This document shows positions 1-6,604 of a stretch of DNA of 10,850 nt, in pieces. The DNA comes from Gammaproteobacteria bacterium (GTDB taxonomy: Bacteria; Pseudomonadota; Gammaproteobacteria; Pseudomonadales; Pseudohongiellaceae): positions 1 to 10,850 of the forward strand of contig DMJN01000117.1 in NCBI GenBank assembly GCA_003451715.1, given 5' to 3'. The translations under genes and the position numbers were made by a program. The first letter of the stretch is position 1. Every line of letters starts with the position of its first letter. The notes under the pieces are model-generated. The model was given only the letters and a program-made list of their open reading frames with translations, was not told where the DNA came from and did no database searches.

Positions 1-540
1 ATCCGCACCCGCAATATGTCGGATGAACGGAAGAAAAATGCACCAAAATGGCAACGTGTTGTCAATACGGTAGACTGGATCAGTACCCAGCTACCCATTA
101 CCAGCCGCTACCAGATCTGGCATTTCAGCGAAGACACCAACAGCGTCCTGCCTGGCACTCAGGATATCTGGCTGGAAGTGGCGGATCGTGACGAATTAAA
201 CCAGGCGATCCTGAATGTGAATGACATCGTGCCGGACAAGGGCACCAATATGGAGCAGGTATTCCAGGCGGTGGCCAGTATGAATCCATTGCCGGATAAT
301 ATTTTTCTGATTACGGATGGATTGCCAACCATCAACAACCGAGGCACCTCCCAGGCCCTGGTAACCCCAGCTGAGCGCGTGGAGCTGTTTGAAGATGCTG
401 TGGAAGAACTTCCGGAGGGTATTCCGGTCAATATAGTATTAATGCCACTGGAGGGGGATCCAAGCGCTGCTGCCATTTACTGGCAGTTGGCACAATACTC
501 CCAGGGGTCATTCTTAACGCCATCCAAGGACTGGCCTTAA
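1..540 (+). CDS. vWA domain protein, C-terminal part (5' end outside window)
   Basis: The frame is open from the first base, with five codons before the first ATG at 16, so the true start is probably left of the window. The visible part is the C-terminal two thirds of a von Willebrand factor A domain. It has a PDKGTNMEQVF segment that supplies the threonine of the metal-ion-dependent adhesion site, and the hydrophobic strand plus NIFLITDGLPT that supplies the third acidic motif. The first motif (DxSxS) is not in view and must lie upstream. The protein ends SFLTPSKDWP before TAA. I see no membrane segment in the visible part. A second vWA protein follows after 71 nt on the same strand, so the two probably work together. 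The ligand or partner is unknown. Family assignment is fairly safe; function is not assigned. Confidence 0.8.
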   Translation: MRTRNMSDERKKNAPKWQRVVNTVDWISTQLPITSRYQIWHFSEDTNSVLPGTQDIWLEVADRDELNQAILNVNDIVPDKGTNMEQVFQAVASMNPLPDNIFLITDGLPTINNRGTSQALVTPAERVELFEDAVEELPEGIPVNIVLMPLEGDPSAAAIYWQLAQYSQGSFLTPSKDWP

Positions 541-611
541 CCAGGCGACAGACCAAATTCAGGCCGTTTGGAACAGTGGGCAACAGCTTAGAGTAATAGA
601 ATCGATAATTC

Positions 612-1619
612 ATGAGCAGACGTAGAGACAGAGAACCAGACTCCTTCAGCATATCCTTTCTGGATGTGGCTTCCTGTGGGTTCGGCGCCATGATTATTCT
701 ATTGATGATTACCAAGTCATCGGCCCCGGAGACTATCGAATATGTCGATGTCACACCGGAAGGCTCGATCATCGAGCTGCAGGAGACCTTGTTCGCAATT
801 CGTGGTGAGACCACGATTCTCAACCGGGAGCTGAACGCCAAGCATGAGCAACTCTCCGCCCTGACAGACCGGATTGCCCGGCTGCGGCGGGACCTGGATG
901 ACACTGAAGGGCGTTATCAGACCTCCCGGCAGCTCTCCGATGAAACCACCGATGAAGTCGGCAGGCTATCGCTGGCACGGCAGACCCTGACCGAAGAAAT
1001 GGAAAGGTTATTGGCCAATAGCGTCGCGCCAACAGATAACGCAATTGGCGGGGTTCCAGTTGATAGTGAGTACATTATTTTCGTGATCGATACCTCCGGC
1101 AGTATGTTCAATAACCCGAGCTGGAACAAGATGTTGGGGGTAATCGGGAACACCCTGGATGTCTACCCCGAGGTCAAGGGCATCCAGGTCATGAACGACA
1201 TGGGCGACTATATGTTTGATTCCTACCGAGGGGATTGGATTACGGACACACCGGGGCGCCGTAACCAGATTATTTCTACCCTGAGAAACTGGAATCCCTA
1301 CAGCAACAGTAGTCCTGTTGAGGGCGTAACCCGGGCGATTAACACGTTTTATTCGCCAGACAAGAAAATTAGTATTTATGTTCTCGGTGATGATTTCCAG
1401 CCTGGCGGGTCTATTCAAGAGGTATTGCGGACAATTGACCGTATAAATGTAGAGGATGACAATGGAGATCGGCTGGTACGCATCCATGGCGTTGGTTTTC
1501 CTACGATTTTTAACGGTCCGGCGAGATTCCAGCAGAGTGTTTACCGATATTCGACACTAATGCGGGAGATGACTCAGCGAAATGGTGGTACATTTGTGGG
1601 TCTGAATGATTATCAGTGA
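612..1619 (+). CDS. Membrane-anchored vWA protein with N-terminal SFLDVASCGFGA motif
   Basis: The protein has 335 residues. An Arg-rich N-terminus (MSRRRDRE) precedes one hydrophobic segment at about residues 15-36, containing SFLDVASCGFGA and then MIILLMI. This predicts a short cytoplasmic tail and a periplasmic body. Residues about 50-135 are charged, heptad-like and probably coiled coil. Residues about 152-335 form a vWA domain: DTSGSM at 160-165 is the first metal-binding motif, the SNSSP loop near 231-235 would be the second, and VLGDD at 257-261 the third. A single N-terminal helix plus a periplasmic domain recalls MotB, ExbD and TolR, and from memory CGFGA-type segments often sit beside MotA/TolQ/ExbB genes. 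That partner would have to lie upstream, out of view. The ATG at 612 is the only reasonable start; no strong Shine-Dalgarno precedes it. Function is not known. Confidence 0.85.
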   Translation: MSRRRDREPDSFSISFLDVASCGFGAMIILLMITKSSAPETIEYVDVTPEGSIIELQETLFAIRGETTILNRELNAKHEQLSALTDRIARLRRDLDDTEGRYQTSRQLSDETTDEVGRLSLARQTLTEEMERLLANSVAPTDNAIGGVPVDSEYIIFVIDTSGSMFNNPSWNKMLGVIGNTLDVYPEVKGIQVMNDMGDYMFDSYRGDWITDTPGRRNQIISTLRNWNPYSNSSPVEGVTRAINTFYSPDKKISIYVLGDDFQPGGSIQEVLRTIDRINVEDDNGDRLVRIHGVGFPTIFNGPARFQQSVYRYSTLMREMTQRNGGTFVGLNDYQ

Positions 1620-1649
1620 TGAATTAGTGGGCGTAAGCTTGATTAACAG

Positions 1650-2294
1650 GTGGGCAGCGTTTTGGAGATGATACAGTTGACAGCAACTAGCGATAGGGGG
1701 TTAAACAGAGCGGTACTGCTGTTTGTACTCGCGATGCTGGCTGGCTGTGGCGTAACTAACGTAGTCATCGACGGCAGCTTCCCTACTCCGAATATCAACA
1801 AAATACCGGTCTCGGTAGCTGTGCTATATGACGATGCTCTCAGGGAATTTGCCTATATGGAGTATTCCGAGACCGGGCAGGAAGAGTTTAATATTGAGAG
1901 TGGTCTGTCACACGTACAGCTGTTCAATGCAGTCTTACCTGCCATGTTTGATAGGGTTATAGTCGTTGAAAGCATAGACGATGCGCAGTCTCAGGGAGTC
2001 GATGCAGTATTTGCACCGGCCATCGAGGAGTTTCAATTGGCCCTCCCAGCAAAGACCAAGCTGGAAGTTTATGAAGTCTGGATCAAGTACAACATGCGAT
2101 TACTAACAGCAGAGGGTGACTATATCGCTGATTGGGTACTTACTTCTTACGGAAAGACACCGACACAAACTTTCCTTTCTACAGAAGCGGCGATTAATGA
2201 AGCCGCTGTCGTCGCCTTACGAGATCTGGCATCGAGTTTTTCCTTGAGTTTTGCCCAGGTACCCGAAGTGCGTGATTGGTTAGGGAGCCTGTGA
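1650..2294 (+). CDS. Putative lipoprotein, uncharacterised
   Basis: I do not recognise the family. A hydrophobic stretch (AVLLFVLAMLAGC) ends in a good lipobox, LAGC, with the lipidated Cys at residue 33 of the longest reading. Glycine at +2 predicts outer-membrane sorting. About 180 mostly soluble mixed alpha/beta residues follow. The start is uncertain. GTG at 1650 gives the longest form, ATG at 1668 gives 208 residues, and TTG at 1677 lies 9 nt after a GGAG at 1664-1667. All three keep the signal peptide. The gene begins 30 nt after the vWA gene and precedes a second lipoprotein by 70 nt, so a shared envelope role is plausible. The layout (lipobox, a PTPNINKIPVSVAVLYDD segment, then a C-terminal helix rich in Ala) loosely resembles small YajG-like lipoproteins, but I would not assign it there without a profile search. 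Confidence 0.75.
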   Translation: MGSVLEMIQLTATSDRGLNRAVLLFVLAMLAGCGVTNVVIDGSFPTPNINKIPVSVAVLYDDALREFAYMEYSETGQEEFNIESGLSHVQLFNAVLPAMFDRVIVVESIDDAQSQGVDAVFAPAIEEFQLALPAKTKLEVYEVWIKYNMRLLTAEGDYIADWVLTSYGKTPTQTFLSTEAAINEAAVVALRDLASSFSLSFAQVPEVRDWLGSL

Positions 2295-2364
2295 TCAGTC
2301 AATGTCCGGCTTCTTCCGAAGGCGAGGTAGGCTTTAGAGCGAGGGGCTCGGGTAGAGGATTGTC

Positions 2365-3036
2365 ATGAAGTACCGTTTATTAAATACAAACAATGCAGGC
2401 CTACTAATAGTATTGTTAGGGCTGCTCGCATCCTGCACCAGTACCACTGTCGATGAATTTCGCCAGGGCGAAACTGGCATCGAGAATGATGAGTCAGTAG
2501 TGATTCTGGGAAGACGTCAGGCAAGCGACTATGAGACCCGCTCAGAATTTGTGGAATGTGTCGGCGAACGCATGACGCGCGGTGACAATTCAATACGTGT
2601 GGTCCCGGAACAGGAATTTGTCGACGCCATGTTCCCCTGGTTTGAACCTCGTACGGCACCGCTGCGTACTCGTGATCTTGAACAATTAATGGCGGAAGAT
2701 GTCGTCGCTACCAAAATGAACGAATTTGGTATCCGTTATATTGTCTGGCTGGATGGATTCACAGAAACATCAGATCGCTCAGGTTCAATTTCCTGCGCTA
2801 TTGGTCCCGGAGGGGGTGGTTGCTTTGGGTTTGGCACCTGGGAAGACGATGCAAATTTCGATGCCAGAGTTTGGGACGTCGGCTCCCTATCCTCAGTCGG
2901 GACCATAAACACCGATGCCACTGGGCAATCCTATCTGCCAGCACTCATATTACCAATACCACTTATCGCTAGAGTTGAAGCTAATGCATGTAGCCGGTTA
3001 GCCACTCAACTTAAACAGTTTGTACTCGGTAGCTAA
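2365..3036 (+). CDS. Putative lipoprotein with Gly-rich GPGGGGCFGFG loop
   Basis: The protein has 223 residues. The signal peptide ends in LLASC with lipidated Cys24; Thr at +2 predicts the outer membrane. AGAGGA at 2354-2359 lies 5 nt before the ATG and supports this start. The mature part has an alpha/beta N-terminal half (GRRQASDYETRSEFVECVGE, then an LRTRDLEQLMAE helix), and a central strand RYIVWLDGF. Next come two cysteines flanking AIGPGGGG, then CFGFGTWEDD, a VWDVG strand, and a C-terminal helix containing another Cys. The four cysteines after the lipidated one could form disulphides in the periplasm. I believe similar lipoproteins are widespread in gammaproteobacteria without assigned function, but this is memory, not a search. 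It sits between another lipoprotein and an M48 protease. Confidence 0.8.
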   Translation: MKYRLLNTNNAGLLIVLLGLLASCTSTTVDEFRQGETGIENDESVVILGRRQASDYETRSEFVECVGERMTRGDNSIRVVPEQEFVDAMFPWFEPRTAPLRTRDLEQLMAEDVVATKMNEFGIRYIVWLDGFTETSDRSGSISCAIGPGGGGCFGFGTWEDDANFDARVWDVGSLSSVGTINTDATGQSYLPALILPIPLIARVEANACSRLATQLKQFVLGS

Positions 3037-3081
3037 CTCCAAGCTCTATTTCGCTATCCATGAAGAAAGACAGGTGGCACC

Positions 3082-4599
3082 ATGATTAATCTAGGCACTC
3101 GAAGCTTGGCAAATTTCTTTTCCGTTCGGCTCAACTTGAAACAATTCCTGGTCACTGGCTTGGCGCTTGTGATGATTCCGTTCCTGAGCTCTTGTTCTAT
3201 CAATCCAGCCACTGGCAGCGCAAATCTGGTACTGATGTCGGAAAATAAGGAGAAGGAAATTGGACTTGAAGAGCACGAAAAAGTGCTCGACAGCATGCCG
3301 GTGCTTGAAGATGAAAAACTATTAGCCTATGTCAGGGAGGTTGGCAACAAGGTTGCAAAAGTCAGCCATCGGCCAAACCTTGAATATACTTTTAACATTA
3401 TTGACAGCCCTGATATCAATGCGTTTGCACTGCCAGGCGGGTATGTGTACGTCAATCGGGGGTTGCTTACATTCATGAATTCAGAGGCAGATCTGGCCGC
3501 AGTGCTGGCTCATGAGATAGGTCATATCACGGCACGTCATGCAGTGCAGCAGCAAGCCCGTGGAGCACTGGCTAACGTGGCATCTACTGTAGGAGGTGTG
3601 GTGACAGCAGTTGCTACTGGCAGTGGTTATGTGGGTTCCCAGATCAGCCAGGTCGCTTCGATCTGGGCACAGACCGGCCTGAGTGGATTTGGTCGTGAGC
3701 ATGAACTGGAGGCCGACCAGCTAGGTGCCGAGTATCTGGTCAGGGCTGGTTATGATCCCACGGCCATGATCGACGTTATCACCGTACTCAAAAATCAGGA
3801 AGATTTCAGTCGACGGGTATCTGGAGGGGGCGGCGGCTACCACGGGCTTTTCGCTACTCATCCACGTAACGATACTCGCTTGCAAGAGGCTATCGCTGCA
3901 GTTGGGCAGCTGGATGATATTGAAATAACTCACCTCGACGATGAGAATTTCCGTGATCAGATTAATGGCTTGATTGTAGGGGCCAGCCAGGGATCTCAAT
4001 CCTCTGAGACACGCAATCGTTATTATCAAGGAGCGATGGGCTATACCCTGGTGTTCCCGGAAGAATGGGAGATCACTGAGACGATCACCACGGTTGCTGC
4101 ATCGGCACCCAACATCGGATCGCTAAAAATCGAAGCACAGAGATTGCAAGACAACATCGAGCCTCGAGTCTTTATTAGAGATAAGATGGGGATAAGCAAC
4201 CTGCAGAAATCAGAAGCCCTTGAACAGTACAGGTTAATCGGTTTTACGGGAATCACAACTTCCCAGGAAACAGGAAATCCAGAAAGGATTGCTGCAATAT
4301 ATTTTGGGCCACGTGTATTTACCTTTCGAGGAGACATTCAGGATAGCGACTCCGAGGATGAGATCGATGCGGAACTGCTCGCCTCCATTCGGACCTTTAG
4401 AGCAATTCAGCAAGGTGAAGCACACTCCGGCAATGAGATGAAAATAAAGTTTGTACAGGCCAGTGAATTCTTTGATTTCGCGGTTGTTGCAAGATCCAGT
4501 AAGATCGCCAATTTCCCTGAAGAAACCCTGAGAATACTCAATGGGTACTACCCTACCGGCTCGCCAGAAGCAGGCGAATGGGTTAAGTTGGTCGAGTAG
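3082..4599 (+). CDS. M48 family zinc metalloprotease, lipoprotein
   Basis: The protein has 505 residues. AGGTGG at 3072-3077 lies 4 nt before the ATG. A long N-terminal region and a hydrophobic segment end in a lipobox FLSSC (Cys38), so it is probably outer-membrane anchored and faces the periplasm. The M48 peptidase domain spans about residues 50-275. The zinc site is HEIGH at 144-148, and the third ligand is expected at Glu208 in ELEAD. INAFALPGGYVYVNRGLL upstream of the zinc site is typical of the family. BepA and LoiP/YggG are the characterised E. coli relatives, acting in outer-membrane protein quality control. Unlike BepA I see no clear TPR repeats after the peptidase domain. Instead about 190 C-terminal residues start near GAMGYTLVFPEEWE and end in a segment with LRILNGYYPTG. 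The stop is TAG, and the end at KLVE looks natural. Confidence 0.93.
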   Translation: MINLGTRSLANFFSVRLNLKQFLVTGLALVMIPFLSSCSINPATGSANLVLMSENKEKEIGLEEHEKVLDSMPVLEDEKLLAYVREVGNKVAKVSHRPNLEYTFNIIDSPDINAFALPGGYVYVNRGLLTFMNSEADLAAVLAHEIGHITARHAVQQQARGALANVASTVGGVVTAVATGSGYVGSQISQVASIWAQTGLSGFGREHELEADQLGAEYLVRAGYDPTAMIDVITVLKNQEDFSRRVSGGGGGYHGLFATHPRNDTRLQEAIAAVGQLDDIEITHLDDENFRDQINGLIVGASQGSQSSETRNRYYQGAMGYTLVFPEEWEITETITTVAASAPNIGSLKIEAQRLQDNIEPRVFIRDKMGISNLQKSEALEQYRLIGFTGITTSQETGNPERIAAIYFGPRVFTFRGDIQDSDSEDEIDAELLASIRTFRAIQQGEAHSGNEMKIKFVQASEFFDFAVVARSSKIANFPEETLRILNGYYPTGSPEAGEWVKLVE

Positions 4600-5007
4600 A
4601 TAGGAAAGTTCCCACAATCCCAAATTCCGGCCTTGTGTCTATCTATTCGCCGCAATGCCGATAAAAATGGAGAATCCCTGGTTACCAGGCCAATGACAGC
4701 AGTCGACGAACAGCAGAGCACACCCGCGAAAAAGAACACTCCTCTGAACCTGAAGGATTTTCTGGATGGTTTGCTCGAAGAAGGCTATATCGATCAAGAG
4801 GGGTATGATCATGCCGTTGCCGAACAACATGCTGCCCAGCACAGAAAGAAACACATCCTGCAGTTTATCGCCGACCTGAACCTGGACAACAAACAAAACA
4901 AAGGCCATGCTCTCGATATAGAAACGTTGACGATGGCTTTGAGCAAGCAATGTGGGCAGGATTACTTTCGAATTGATCCACTAAAGATAGACGTTGCTAT
5001 GGTAACC

Positions 5008-5010
5008 TAG
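5008..5010 (+). other. Internal TAG stop, codon 106 of the PulE-like gene
   Basis: The frame reads ...VAMVT, TAG, VMDYKFSQRHQILAV.... In relatives I recall a charged or polar residue (E, K, Q or R) here within an unbroken VTxVM segment. An in-frame ATG follows two codons later at 5014, so local reinitiation is conceivable. Confidence 0.85.
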
Positions 5011-5874
5011 GTAATGGATTACAAGTTTTCCCAACGTCACCAAATTCTCGCCGTCGATGAAACCCCAACAGAAGTCGTGATTACCAGTGCCGAGCCTTAT
5101 CTTGATGTCTGGGAGTCGGTACTGGAACATACATCCCAGAAACAGATCAAGAGGGTAGTCTCAAATCCGACCGATATTAAGCGGCTCACAACGGAATTTT
5201 ATAGCCTGTCTAAGTCCGTTCAGGGAGCAACGGCAGGAGGAGTACAGAAGAAGGGTATCGGTAATCTCGAGCAGATGCTTGAGTTGGGCAACATCAAGGA
5301 CCCCGAGGCTAACGACCAGCACATAGTCAATGTAGTCGACTGGCTTTTGCAGTATGCCTTCGAACAACGCGCCAGCGACATTCATATCGAGCCACGGCGG
5401 GAGAAAGGCAATATTCGTTTCCGGATCGACGGTGTGCTCTACACCGTCTACGCATTGCCGATGCAGGTATTGGCTGCCGTTACCAGCCGATTAAAAATCC
5501 TGGGCAGGATGAATGTAGCAGAAAAGCGTAAACCCCAGGATGGTCGGATCAAGACTAAGAGCCCAAACGGTGAAGAAGTAGAGCTGCGGCTATCAACCCT
5601 ACCAACCGCCTTTGGCGAAAAGCTAGTGATGCGTATTTTCGATCCTGGCGTTTTACTCAAGCCCTTCGAAGAATTGGGTTTAATCAATGAAGATTTAAAG
5701 CGCTGGAAACAAATTGTTTCGAACAATAATGGCATCGTCATCATTACCGGGCCGACTGGAAGCGGTAAAACGACGACTCTGTACTCAACTCTCAAGATGC
5801 TGGCAACTGAAGAAGTGAACGTCTGTACAATTGAAGATCCCATCGAAATGGTTGAAGAGCAGTTCAACCAGATG

Positions 5875-5877
5875 TAG
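5875..5877 (+). other. Internal TAG stop, codon 395 of the PulE-like gene
   Basis: The frame reads ...[22 protein letters not shown].... The family normally has glutamine at this place (NQMQVQ), so a single CAG to TAG transition explains it. The stop falls between the Asp box and Walker B, separating the two halves of the nucleotide site. The next ATG (5950) lies inside Walker B. Confidence 0.9.
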
Positions 5878-6420
5878 GTTCAGGATAACATCGACCTCAA
5901 TTTTGCCGACGGTGTCAAAGCTCTGTTACGACAAGACCCGGACATTATCATGATTGGTGAGGTGCGAGACCTGGCGACCGCAGAAATGGCCATTCAGGCT
6001 GCTTTGACAGGACACCTGGTATTCACAACATTGCACACAAACGATGCACCTTCAGCAATTACCAGATTAATGGAACTTGGCGTTCCACCTTATCTGATCA
6101 AGGCAACAGTGATCGGTGTCGTGGCACAACGACTGATTCGCGTGCTATGTCCAGCTTGCAAGAAGGCGACCAAGGTAGAGGAGGATGCGTGGAACTCGCT
6201 TACACTGCCCTGGAAAGTAAAATTGCCAAAGTCTGTAGCGTATTCAGAAGGTTGTATGGAATGCAGAGAGACTGGTTTCATGGGGCGTGAAGGAATTTAT
6301 GAAGTCATGCCTTTCTCTGATACGTTGCAGGAGTATGCGTCCGATAGAAGAACCCTATCCAACCTCAGAAAACAAGCCCATAAGGAAGGCATGCTGAGTC
6401 TGCGCTTGAGTGGTGCTCAA

Positions 6421-6423
6421 TAA
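6421..6423 (+). other. Internal TAA stop, codon 577 of the PulE-like gene
   Basis: The frame reads ...LRLSGAQ, TAA, VAAGVTTVNEILRVTP... and then reaches a second TAA at 6484-6486. The sequence after the first TAA matches the usual C-terminal tail of PulE/PilB ATPases (K-VAAGLTTVEEVLRV type), where lysine is usual. The true gene end is therefore 6486, and this is a third nonsense change. Confidence 0.82.
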
Positions 6424-6530
6424 GTTGCGGCAGGAGTGACAACAGTAAACGAAATCTTGAGAGTGACTCCAGAGAACAGGCTTTAAACAGGGGCAGCAAG
6501 GCCACTGAATCGGTGAGTTCACTCTACATT

Positions 6531-6536
6531 TATTAT
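6531..6536 (+). promoter_or_regulatory. Possible -10 box upstream of waaF
   Basis: TATTAT, one base from the sigma-70 consensus, lies in a locally AT-rich patch 68 nt before the waaF ATG. I see no convincing -35 hexamer 16-18 nt upstream and no extended -10 TG, so this is tentative. It is offered because waaF begins the core operon 118 nt after the decayed ATPase, and the 6487-6604 gap holds no gene and no clear terminator. Confidence 0.2.
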
Positions 6537-6604
6537 CTGCACGTGGAACTAATGATCCGAGCCTTGTTAACTTCGGCCGTATATTGGCGCCCGATCGATA
6601 CCCT

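Larger units (their letters stand above)
4693..6486 (+). pseudogene. GspE/PulE/PilB-type secretion ATPase, interrupted by three in-frame stops
   Basis: One continuous 597-codon frame, about the usual length for orphan PulE-like ATPases, is broken by TAG at codon 106, TAG at codon 395 and TAA at codon 577. The N-terminal region (about codons 15-180) resembles the T2SSE/MshEN domain. The ATPase core has ASDIHIEPR, Walker A GPTGSGKTTTLY near codon 353, Asp box TIEDPIE, Walker [13 protein letters not shown] and His box [13 protein letters not shown]. It is followed by a CxxC...CxxC zinc motif (CPAC, CMEC). Family-like sequence resumes directly after each stop: [23 protein letters not shown] and VAAGVTTVNEILRV. 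There are no frameshifts. Such ATPases power type II secretion or type IV pilus assembly, but no partner genes are visible here. I chose ATG 4693; a TTG at 4633 is in frame but its extra residues look non-coding. No fragment alone contains both Walker motifs with a sensible start, so the product is probably non-functional unless the stops are read through. Confidence 0.88.

Noticed and set aside
541..611. Possible frameshifted extension of the first vWA protein (the +1 frame is open for about 25 codons)
   Set aside because: The protein ending at SFLTPSKDWP looks like a natural C-terminus, and the next gene has its own good N-terminal membrane segment.
428..904. 158-codon minus-strand frame spanning the 541-611 gap
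   Set aside because: The Ser/Arg-rich translation has no recognisable features and overlaps two convincing plus-strand genes.
1008..1487. 159-codon open frame on the minus strand inside the membrane vWA gene
   Set aside because: It lies wholly antisense to a well-supported gene and its translation shows no domain or signal.
4677..4689. 13-bp palindrome (6-bp arms around one base) just before the ATPase ATG
   Set aside because: A few perfect palindromes of this size are expected by chance in 10.8 kb, and it has no U-tract or second copy that would mark it as a terminator or operator.
5014..5877. The middle ATPase fragment as an independent protein started at ATG 5014
   Set aside because: It has Walker A and the Asp box but lacks Walker B, the His box and the zinc motif, and no usable start lets the following fragment supply them.
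6424..6604. Rho-independent terminator or small RNA between the ATPase and waaF
   Set aside because: I found no GC-rich hairpin followed by a T-run; the first 60 nt are the decayed ATPase tail, and the rest shows only a weak -10-like hexamer.
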